Below are positions 18,356 through 26,600 of a DNA stretch of 64,000 nucleotides, piece by piece. Both the position numbers and the translations under genes were made by a program. Origin of the DNA: Pseudomonas fluorescens (lineage in GTDB: Bacteria; Pseudomonadota; Gammaproteobacteria; Pseudomonadales; Pseudomonadaceae); contig NZ_CP008896.1 of the NCBI RefSeq assembly GCF_000730425.1, positions 930,001 through 994,000 of the forward strand, given 5' to 3'. How positions within the stretch are numbered: the stretch's first letter is position 1; every line of letters starts with the position of its first letter. The notes beneath the pieces were generated by a model. It searched no databases. It was not told where the DNA came from and worked only from the letters and a program-made list of their open reading frames with translations.

Positions 18356-19332
18356 TGAAAAAGCATGTCGTCCTGTACAAAAAACTTTCCGCACCGCTGA
18401 TGGCCCGCCTGCATGAGGCGGCCGAGGTGACATTGATTGAAACCCTCGACCCAGCCGGCCTGGCGCAGTTGCGTGAGGCCTTGCCCAGGGCCCACGGTTT
18501 GCTGGGAGCCAGCCTGCGCCTGGATGCGCAACTGCTGGACTTGGCCCCTCGCCTGGAAGCAGTCGCCAGCGTTTCGGTGGGCGTCGATAACTACGACATC
18601 GACTACCTGACCCAGCGCGGGATTTTGCTCAGCAACACCCCCGATGTGCTCACCGAAACCACCGCCGACACCGGCTTCGCCCTGATCCTGGCCACCGCCC
18701 GGCGGGTGGTGGAGCTGGCAAATATGGTGCGCGCCGGCAACTGGAACCAGAACATCGGCCCATTGCATTTTGGCAGCGATGTGCATGGCAAGACCCTGGG
18801 CATCATCGGCATGGGGCGCATTGGTGAGGCACTGGCGCAGCGGGGGCATTTTGGCTTCGGCATGCCGGTGATCTACCACAGCCATAAGCCCAAGCCCGCG
18901 GTGGAACAACGTTTCGGCGCGCAATATCGCAGCTTGCCGCAGCTGTTGCAGCAAGCCGATTTTGTCTGCCTCACGTTACCGTTGACCGCCGAGACCCAGG
19001 GGTTGATCGGCACCCAAGAGTTCGCACAGATGGGCCCGGAGACGATTTTCATCAATATCTCCCGGGGCAAGGTGGTGGACGAACCGGCCCTGATCGAGGC
19101 CCTGCAACAGCGCACGATCCGCGCCGCAGGGCTGGATGTGTTCGAGCGTGAGCCGTTGAACCATGATTCGCCGTTGCTGCGTTTGAACAATGTGGTGGCG
19201 ACGCCGCATATCGGCTCGGCCACCCATGAGACCCGTGAAGCGATGGCGCGGTGCGCGGTGGATAATCTGCTGGCGGCGTTGGCGGGTGAGCGGCCGAAAA
19301 ACCTGGTCAACCCCACTGCCCGTCGTGATTGA
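18355..19332 (+). CDS. kguD: 2-keto-6-phosphogluconate reductase
   Basis: Reduces 2-keto-6-phosphogluconate to 6-phosphogluconate with NAD(P)H, feeding the Entner-Doudoroff route. It is a 325-residue D-isomer-specific 2-hydroxyacid dehydrogenase. The Rossmann motif is LGIIGMGRIGEALAQRG, the substrate Arg lies in FINISRGKVVDEPAL, and the catalytic His is in ATPHIGSATHETR. It is translationally coupled to kguT by a one-base stop/start overlap. It is the last operon gene; a large inverted repeat begins at its stop codon. Confidence 0.94.
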   Translation: MKKHVVLYKKLSAPLMARLHEAAEVTLIETLDPAGLAQLREALPRAHGLLGASLRLDAQLLDLAPRLEAVASVSVGVDNYDIDYLTQRGILLSNTPDVLTETTADTGFALILATARRVVELANMVRAGNWNQNIGPLHFGSDVHGKTLGIIGMGRIGEALAQRGHFGFGMPVIYHSHKPKPAVEQRFGAQYRSLPQLLQQADFVCLTLPLTAETQGLIGTQEFAQMGPETIFINISRGKVVDEPALIEALQQRTIRAAGLDVFEREPLNHDSPLLRLNNVVATPHIGSATHETREAMARCAVDNLLAALAGERPKNLVNPTARRD

Positions 19333-19443
19333 ACCACCGCCATCGCAGGCAAGCCCACTCCCACAGAGGATTTCACCGGGCACAAAATCCTGACCCCTCC
19401 ATCGAATGTAGGAGCTGGCTTGCCTGCGATGGCGGTGGTTCAA
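19329..19443. repeat. REP doublet with perfect 27-bp inverted arms
   Basis: Arms 19329-19355 and 19417-19443 are exact reverse complements over 27 bp and each contains a REP core variant (ATCGCAGGCAAGCC / GGCTTGCCTGCGAT). A 61-nt spacer separates them. The left arm starts inside the kguD stop codon. In RNA this would form a long hairpin after the kgu mRNA. Confidence 0.85.
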
Positions 19444-19588
19444 CCACAGAAGGCAGGTGCATGGGCCGATAAACGACATCCGTCGGGTTGAGTTTTTTTG
19501 CGGGAGTTGGAGAAATATATCTTCACACTTTTGACAGCGGGTGCTTTCTGGCATCCTGCGCCTCCATTTTCTGACCCGAGCACGTATC

Positions 19589-21016
19589 TTGTCTGACGCT
19601 CAAGCCCCTCGCCCCCGTTATAAATCGGACCTGATCTATGGTCTGGAAGACCGTCCGCACTTCACGGCTGCGATTTTTGCTGCCCTGCAGCATGTGCTCG
19701 CCAGCTTTGTCGGGATCATTACCCCGACCCTGATCGTCGGTGGCGTGCTGGGGCTGGAGAGCGAAGTGCCCTACCTGGTCAGCATGGCGCTGTTCGTTTC
19801 CGGCCTGGGTACCTTTGTCCAGGCGCGGCGCTTCGGCCCGGTGGGCTCGGGCTTGCTGTGCCTGCAAGGCACCAGTTTTTCGTTTATCAGCGTGATCCTC
19901 AGTGCCGGCTTCATGGTCAAGGCCCGGGGCGGCGGTACCGATGAAATTCTCTCGACGATCTTTGGGATCTGCTTTTTTGCCGCGTTTATCGAAGTGGTGC
20001 TCAGCCAGTTCATCGGCAAATTGCGCAAGCTGATTACCCCGGTGGTGACCGGCACCATCATCACCTTGATGGGGCTGTCGCTGATCAAGGTCGCCGTCAC
20101 CGACATGGCCGGCGGCTACGGCGCAGCCGACTTGGGCGCAGCCAGCAATATGGGCCTGGCAGCCCTGGTACTGCTGACCATCGTGGTCCTCAACCGCTTC
20201 AATAATCCGTTCCTGCGGTTGGGCTCGATTGTCATCGGCCTGACCTTGGGTTTTGTCGTGGCTTGGTGGCTGGGCCGTGTCGACCTGGCGGCATTGCCCC
20301 AAGTGCCACTGGTCAGCGTACCGGTGCCGTTCAAGTACGGTTTTTCGTTTGATTGGGTGGCGTTTATCCCGGTGGCGGTGATCTTCCTGATTTCCCCCTT
20401 GGAAGCGGCCGGTGATCTGACCGCCAACTCGATGATTTCCCAACAGCCTGTCAAGGGCCCACTCTACATCAAGCGCATCAAGTCCGGCCTGCTGGCTGAC
20501 GGCCTGAACTCGGTGATGGCGGCCACCTTCAACAGCCTGCCGATGGTGACGTTCGCCCAGAACAACGGGGTGATCCAGTTGACCGGCGTGGCCAGCCGCT
20601 ATGTGGCGTATTTCATCGCCGGCCTGTTGGTGTTGCTTGGCCTGTTCCCGATGATTGGCGCGGTGCTGCAACTGATGCCCAAGCCAGTGTTGGGTGGCGC
20701 GACCCTGATCATGTTCGGCACGGTGGCGGTAGCCGGGATCAAGATCCTCGCCGAGGCCGGGCTGCATCGGCGCAATGTGCTGATCGTGGCCATTTCCCTT
20801 GGCATGGGCCTGGGCGTGGCGGCAGTGCCAGAGGTGCTGCGCGAACTGCCCAAGGCCTTGCACAACATCTTTGAATCACCGATTACTGTCGGTGCGTTCT
20901 GTGCGATTGTGCTGAACATTTTCCTGCCTGAAGAGTTCATAGAACTGCACGAAGATGAATTTGATCCGGAAGCCTCTACCCTCAAAGTGATGCAGGACCC
21001 GGAACCCAATAAATAG
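19589..21016 (+). CDS. NCS2 nucleobase:cation symporter, xanthine/uric acid permease type
   Basis: Membrane permease, about 475 residues, close in sequence to E. coli XanP and relatives. It has the NCS2 hallmarks LIYGLEDRPHFTAAIFAALQHVLA in helix 1, GPVGSGLLCLQGTSFSFIS, the helix-8 acidic segment SPLEAAGDLTANS and the NAT motif region FAQNNGVIQLTGVASRYV. Purine substrate (xanthine or urate) is probable from this motif set but not proven. The start is uncertain: a TTG at 19589 fits the family N-terminus, while a GTG at 19541 would add 16 unusual residues. TTGACA at 19531 could be a -35 element. A lipoprotein gene follows after 8 bp. Confidence 0.85.
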   Translation: MSDAQAPRPRYKSDLIYGLEDRPHFTAAIFAALQHVLASFVGIITPTLIVGGVLGLESEVPYLVSMALFVSGLGTFVQARRFGPVGSGLLCLQGTSFSFISVILSAGFMVKARGGGTDEILSTIFGICFFAAFIEVVLSQFIGKLRKLITPVVTGTIITLMGLSLIKVAVTDMAGGYGAADLGAASNMGLAALVLLTIVVLNRFNNPFLRLGSIVIGLTLGFVVAWWLGRVDLAALPQVPLVSVPVPFKYGFSFDWVAFIPVAVIFLISPLEAAGDLTANSMISQQPVKGPLYIKRIKSGLLADGLNSVMAATFNSLPMVTFAQNNGVIQLTGVASRYVAYFIAGLLVLLGLFPMIGAVLQLMPKPVLGGATLIMFGTVAVAGIKILAEAGLHRRNVLIVAISLGMGLGVAAVPEVLRELPKALHNIFESPITVGAFCAIVLNIFLPEEFIELHEDEFDPEASTLKVMQDPEPNK

Positions 21017-21024
21017 GAGCCCTT

Positions 21025-21483
21025 ATGCGCAGACTGATCGGCCTGACCCTGTCGTTGATATTGCTCAGCCTGAGCGCCTGCGCCCTGTTCCCCAACCGCG
21101 ACCCGCTGCATATCAATGTGGTGGGGATCGAACCGTTGCAAAGCCAGGACCTGGAAGTGCGCTTTGCAGTCAAGCTGCGGGTGCAGAACCCCAACGAAAC
21201 GGCGATCGACTACAACGGCGTGGCCCTGGACCTGGAGGTCAATGGCCGGCCGCTGGCTGCCGGGGTCAGTGATCAGCAGGGCTCCATACCGCGCTTTTCC
21301 GAGACCGTTCTGACCGTCCCGGTTAGTGTTTCAGCGTTTTCGGTGTTGCGTCAGACTCTCGGCCTGAGCCAGACCCAGAGCTTGAACAACCTGCCCTATG
21401 TACTGCGCGGCAAGTTGGCCGGCGGGTTGTTTGGCACCATGCGCTTTGTCGATCGCGGGACACTGGACCTGCCAACACCGTGA
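21025..21483 (+). CDS. LEA14-like (type 2 LEA/WHy domain) lipoprotein
   Basis: Small envelope lipoprotein, 152 residues. The signal ends in lipobox LSAC at about residue 18. The remainder matches the WHy/LEA-2 beta-sandwich: GIEPLQSQDLEVRFAVKLRVQNPNETAIDYNGVALDLEVNGRPLAAG. This domain occurs in stress-related proteins and in Pseudomonas lipoproteins of unknown role. AGGAG precedes the ATG. It is probably co-transcribed with the permease, although no functional link is obvious. Confidence 0.82.
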   Translation: MRRLIGLTLSLILLSLSACALFPNRDPLHINVVGIEPLQSQDLEVRFAVKLRVQNPNETAIDYNGVALDLEVNGRPLAAGVSDQQGSIPRFSETVLTVPVSVSAFSVLRQTLGLSQTQSLNNLPYVLRGKLAGGLFGTMRFVDRGTLDLPTP

Positions 21484-21530
21484 CCTGGTAGATGGCATGG
21501 ACCTACCCGCGAAGAGTGGCTGAAACACTA

Positions 21531-21614
21531 CCTGTAGGAGCCGGCTTGCCAGCGATGACGATCATCGTTTCGCAACAAGGGGACTGACACACCGCCATCG
21601 CCGGTGGCTCCTAC
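21531..21614. repeat. REP pair in inverted orientation
   Basis: CTGTAGGAGCCGGCTTGCCA near 21532 and its inverted partner ATCGCCGGTGGCTCCTAC (21597-21614) form a doublet. The right copy overlaps the stop codon of the small minus-strand gene ending at 21611. Confidence 0.75.
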
Positions 21615-21862
21615 TTGGCGGCCATCAGGCGGTTGACTTCACTGCGTACCATGTTGGCAAACTCCGGCGGCGACATGCCGTCCAGCTCGGAGCGGACCCA
21701 TTCGGCCCATTTGCCCTTGCGCTTTGCGCGCTCGCCAAACAGCCGTGCGCCCTCGCCCTTGGCCTTGCCCAGGTTGCTTTGCCACAAGTCATACAGGCGG
21801 GACTTTTCATCTTCAAGCGCCGCGCGCTCGGCAAGGGGCTTGTTGGCCAGATTGAAGCTCAT
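21611..21862 (-). CDS. Small conserved-looking protein of unknown function
   Basis: Predicted 83-residue cytoplasmic protein, highly charged (many Lys, Arg, Glu), with no membrane helix or signal. The sequence MSFNLANKPLAERAALEDEKSRLY continues in a helical pattern and ends RSEVNRLMAAK. The Trp-containing core WAEWVRSELDGMSP looks folded rather than random. I do not recognise a named family. It stands alone between two plus-strand units; its stop codon lies in a REP repeat. Confidence 0.7.
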   Translation of the reverse strand: MSFNLANKPLAERAALEDEKSRLYDLWQSNLGKAKGEGARLFGERAKRKGKWAEWVRSELDGMSPPEFANMVRSEVNRLMAAK

Positions 21863-22028
21863 GTGGAATTACCTGCTGTACAAATAGGTGACATCTTACA
21901 CTGTAGGTTGAAAGGTCCGAATTCGGATTTTTCGTTGAGCCAATGGCATGGGGAAAAAAAACTGCAACTTTTGCCGCGTTTGAAGACTCCATTGTTCACT
22001 GTCCACTTACCCCGCAAGGAGCTACTCA

Positions 22029-22349
22029 ATGGCCCGTAAAACCGCCGCCCAAGCTGTCGAAGAGCAAATCAAGGACCAGGCGTTCAGCGAACTCCAGGCC
22101 CTGATCGAAGAGTCGGACAAGCTGCTCAAAAGCAGCGCGTCACTGGTGGGAGAAGAAGGTGAAACCCTGCGCGAGCAGGTCGCTATCAAGCTCAAGCAAG
22201 CCCTGGATTCGGTGTCCAGCGTGCGTGAGCGCAGCAAGCCGGTGGTGGATGCCACCGAAACCTACATCGGTGGCCACCCTTGGCAGACCGTTGCCATTTC
22301 AGCCGGCTTTGGCCTGGTGGTTGGCCTGCTGCTGGGCCGTCGCCACTGA
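22029..22349 (+). CDS. DUF883/ElaB-YqjD-type protein
   Basis: 106-residue protein with a long amphipathic helical N-terminal part (residues 1-85, rich in Glu, Lys, Ala) and a C-terminal membrane helix TVAISAGFGLVVGLLLGRRH. This matches the DUF883 family (ElaB, YqjD), which anchors to the inner membrane by its C-terminus and, in E. coli, associates with ribosomes in stationary phase. The motif YIGGHPWQTVAISAGFGLVVG is diagnostic. AAGGAG lies just upstream of the start. The ribosome role is known for E. coli relatives only. Confidence 0.88.
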   Translation: MARKTAAQAVEEQIKDQAFSELQALIEESDKLLKSSASLVGEEGETLREQVAIKLKQALDSVSSVRERSKPVVDATETYIGGHPWQTVAISAGFGLVVGLLLGRRH

Positions 22350-22388
22350 TCGATGCTGCGGCCGGTGCGTGTCGCTGCGCGTCGGCCG

Positions 22389-23420
22389 TCAACCCTGCGC
22401 CAAGCTGCGCAACCGGGCCAGTTCATCACCTTCGATCATGATCCCTTCAAGCTGTGCCTTGGCCCGCGTGCGATGGCGCCGATCACCCGGCAAGCGTCGC
22501 AACCCTACCGCATGCATCTGACGCACCAGTTCCTGGCTACGCAGGGCAAAGTCTTGCCCGGCGGTTTTGCTGGGGTCGATCACGATCAGTAACTGGCCTG
22601 TCCAGGGAGTCTTGGCACCCGGGTGGTTTGACCAGTCGAATTCAAACGAGAAATTCCCTCCGGTCAGTGCGCCAGCCAGCAACTCGACCATCATCGACAA
22701 TGCCGAGCCCTTGTGCCCGCCAAATGGCAACAATGCGCCCCCTTCGAGGATCGCCTTTGGGTCCTGGGTCGGCTGGCCCAGACTGTCGACGCCTGTACCC
22801 GGCGGAACACGCTCCCCCTTGCGGGCCGCAATCTGCACGTCGCCATGGGCGATGGCGCTGGTCGCCAGGTCAAACACGATCGGAGGCCCGTCTGCACGTG
22901 GCGCAGCAAACGCGATGGGGTTGGTGCCGAACAGGGGGCGATCAGCGCCGTGAGGCACCACGCAGGTCATGCTATTGACCATGCTCAAGGCCACCAAGCC
23001 CTCTTCGGCAAACGGTTCGACATCCGGCCACAAGGCGGCAAAGTGATGAGAATTGCGGATAGCCAGTACGGCGATGCCAGCACTGCGGGCCTTTTCCACC
23101 AATAACGGGCGAGCGGCGGCCAGGGCCGGCTGGGCGAAGCCATTGGCGGCGTCCACGCGCACAAAACCCGAGGCCACATCCTCGACGACCGGTACCGCCT
23201 GGCCATTGACCCAGCCGCTACCCAGGGTCGAGACATAGCCGGGTATGCGAAATACCCCGTGGCTGTGTGCCCCGTCCTGCTCGGCACGGGCACAGTTGTC
23301 GGCCAGTACGCTGGCCACATCAGGCGAGGCGCCGTGACGAATGAAAATGGCCTTGAGCAGCGCTACAAGTTGCGCGAAGGCCATTGAAGTGCTCACAGCG
23401 GTAATGGGCGTGGCTGACAT
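22389..23420 (-). CDS. dpkA: Delta-1-piperideine-2-carboxylate / pyrroline-2-carboxylate reductase
   Basis: NADPH-dependent reductase of the Ldh2/malate dehydrogenase-like family, 343 residues. It reduces cyclic imines to L-pipecolate or L-proline in D-lysine and D-proline catabolism. The text closely resembles Pseudomonas DpkA: ARAEQDGAHSHGVFRIPGYV, AVLAIRNSHHFAALWPDVE (catalytic His region), MTCVVPHGADRPLFGTNPIAFAAP and LPFGGHKGSALSMMVELLAGALTGG. The ATG at 23420 has GGAGCCTCAG upstream; a longer frame to 23531 is not favoured. It converges on the DUF883 gene with a 39-bp gap. Confidence 0.9.
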   Translation of the reverse strand: MSATPITAVSTSMAFAQLVALLKAIFIRHGASPDVASVLADNCARAEQDGAHSHGVFRIPGYVSTLGSGWVNGQAVPVVEDVASGFVRVDAANGFAQPALAAARPLLVEKARSAGIAVLAIRNSHHFAALWPDVEPFAEEGLVALSMVNSMTCVVPHGADRPLFGTNPIAFAAPRADGPPIVFDLATSAIAHGDVQIAARKGERVPPGTGVDSLGQPTQDPKAILEGGALLPFGGHKGSALSMMVELLAGALTGGNFSFEFDWSNHPGAKTPWTGQLLIVIDPSKTAGQDFALRSQELVRQMHAVGLRRLPGDRRHRTRAKAQLEGIMIEGDELARLRSLAQG

Positions 23421-23603
23421 CTGAGGCTCCAGAATTGTTATTGGATGGGGCAACAGCCTGCTGGACTCGGCCCGCTGATTAACAACGTGCAACAAGTGAG
23501 CTGTCAACCACAGACCAGGCTTTAACCTCATTTATTTAATGCCTGCCGGGTGCCGGCAGCTCCTAGGCTCGGTGCTTCTTACAACCGGCACCGAGTCTTT
23601 GCG

Positions 23604-26600
23604 ATGGACGACCTGCAACTTCCCTATTTTTTCCCCGAGGCCTTGAGAATGGCCAAGCAGTTGAGTGATCGAGAGCGTCAACGCGATATGACCGAACATG
23701 ATCGAGACTTCTTTCGCAACCTGTTCTTTGCCAACGCCGCAGGACGCAAGGCACAGTGGCCGCCGATGATCGCCGAACGCCTATTGATCAACCGTCCGGG
23801 TAAAGCGTCGATTGAGCTGGCCGGAGCATTTGTGATGGGTTCCGAGGGAAGCTACACCTCGGTTTTTTTCTACGGACCGGAAACCGGGCTGGAGAAATTC
23901 AGTGATTACCCACAGATGATGGAAGAGCTGGAAAACCGACTGCGGGCCCCCCAGAAACGTATTGATCTACTGCATTTCCTGTCCATTGACCAACGAACCG
24001 ATTTTGCTTTTCCGACGGGGTCATCCCTGACTCGACAATTGATCGAGGGCAATGTGTTCGACGAACAAGAAGCCTGCATTGAGCGTTACCAACAGTTGAA
24101 TGTGCAGGCCATGCTCGATGAGCTGGGCAAACTGCCGTTGATAGAAACACTGTTGGAACAACTGTTGGCCAGCACCTTGCGCAAGGCCTTCCCGAATGTG
24201 GATCAACGTACGACCCATGTATTTTTCTACGCGCTGGCTACCTCCCCTGCGGATCAGGACAGATGGGTGGATGCGCTTAACCTGCGTGATGCACTGCTGT
24301 TGTTCTACCGTCAACAGTCCTGGCCGGTCGGCCAGCGCCGGGAGTTTATGCACCCTCAAGTGGTAGCCACTCAAGACGCCAATACCCAATGGGAAGATGG
24401 CCTGAAACAAGCGGCGCGCCAGTTGCATCTGTTCCTGCACAACGCACTGGAGACCTACTGGAATTCCGACGTGCCTGCCGGGATGTCGAGGCGTGCGTAC
24501 TTTGCCCAGGCGATGAGCGATAAATCCAGGGTCGATTTGCTGTTCAAGCGCCAGCAAGATGTGATCTCGGCCCAAGAGCGTCAACAATTGGGTGCTCTTT
24601 ACCTGCCTGCCGACCAGCGAGCCGCGACGCACATCGAAAAGGTCCGCCTATGGGAGTACTACGCCCATTACATAGAGCTGGCCGGTACGCTGGTCATTAC
24701 CAATACCCATGCCTATCTGTATACCCAATCCAAGGGGTTATACGTCCTCAAGGACTACGAAGACTTACAGGCAACGCTCAAGGCCATGGCCAGGACGAGC
24801 AGCCATGAAGATGACTTCTTCGGCTTCCTGGCACTGGAAGAACGTGCTCGGTTTATCGGCTTTGAAGATCCACAGTTCAGTTCGGCCCCTATTGATGGGC
24901 TGGTCTTCAGCACCTTGTTTGAAGACATCATCGGCAAGCAGCGGCAAAACCTCGATTTCTGCCTGGATATTTACCGGCGCAATCTGGGAACCATCGATGC
25001 CTATGCCATGCTTGACCATGGCCTGGATATCCGCACCCTGTTCGACCATCGGTTGTTGGCGCTAAATCCCGAGGGGCGCTGGAGTACTCATCCAGCGCCA
25101 CCGTCGGTGCCCGCTGAGAAGGCGCGCCAGGCAATCCGCCAACTTTACAGCGTGGCGAAGGCAATGGATGCTTTGCTGACGCGAGTTCCCACCCTCAATA
25201 CAGTCATCGCCGACCAATTGCGAGTGACGTTCAACCTCTCGGACCAGCAGGCGCTCGATCCCGCCGACCTCTATGTCAATCACTACACTGGCAATGCCGA
25301 CACTCAAGAGCGGCGTGCGCCCCTGTCTAGCCTGAGCCTGCTGAGCCACTGCGTTGCCCGAATGATTGGAGAGGCACAAACCATCCCTGATACGCGCGAG
25401 CACGGTGTGTACGGGCCACGAGTCAGCGGCCTGGCGACCAAAAGAGCGGACATTCCCATTGCCCGGCTCAATGAAATGGTGACGCATCTGTTGCTTGGCC
25501 TGAGCCGCAAGACAATTGCACAGCTGCCCCGCGATGGCCTGGAGGCATTGTTGTCCACACTGGCGCACAGGCTGTCCGTCGGTGTTCTAGCGGAGGCTCG
25601 CCTCAGAGTGCTAGACAAAACCCTCGACGGTCGTGACTTCGAAATTCTGCAAGCCGTCTTGAACACGGACAACACCGCCCATGAACAGCCTAATACCTTG
25701 AAGGGATTCACGCCGGATGCGTTCAGCCTGTCGGTGTTTGTGCCAGGCGAAAACACACTGTTGCGTTTGGCCAACTGTTTTGTGCTCACCGAACGTGGCG
25801 GCCTTGATCAGTATCACTCCGGGCACGCGGTGTTGTGGACGCCAGCGGGAGGTGTGGAAGCCTTCGAGTCGATCAAGTACCTGCGCGAAGCATTGGCCCA
25901 TCGGCTACGTGACCACTCCCGGCGCCAGGGCCTGCTGGAAAACCTGGGGGCTGCCGAGCGTCTGCCCCATCGACGCTATGATCTGGGGCCGCTCCAGCTA
26001 ATGAGGGGGGCCGTCCTGTTTAAGTGCCAGCAGTCGTGGATCGATCATTACATTGCTCAACGCCAACATACCCTGGAGTTCAAGGCCAATGCACAGTCAT
26101 TGGTCCAGGCACTCGGACAGGAACGCAGCCAGATACCGACCAATAACCTACAGCGCGCTATCGATATCGCGCGGTTGACTGAACTCAGGCACTCGCTATC
26201 CGACCCGCTGGGCGCCGCGCCTGCCAGGGAGCAGCGACGCCAGGCCGAAATGCTTGAGCAATATCGTATCAACACCTTGCATGGCCGGGATTACCTGCAT
26301 GAACTTCGGCCTTTGCGCCAGCATGTGGAGGATGTTCTCAACGACATGCTCGCCGATTACTCGTTGTTTGCCACTGAGGTGACGATTGTGCCGAGGCTGG
26401 CCTTGGCCGGGCAACGCCAGAGCCTGCTGGATTTCGCCATGGCCCCCTCCAGCCTGCAAAGCGCTGGGTTTGATGTGTTCTCTGCGGCATCCCGCCTGAC
26501 GGAAACGGTGGTGCGTCAGATGTTGACCCAGTCGAAGATCCGCGATGACTATCACGCTTATCTGACTGAGCACCTGTCTGCCGGCAAGCCCGGTGTCGAA

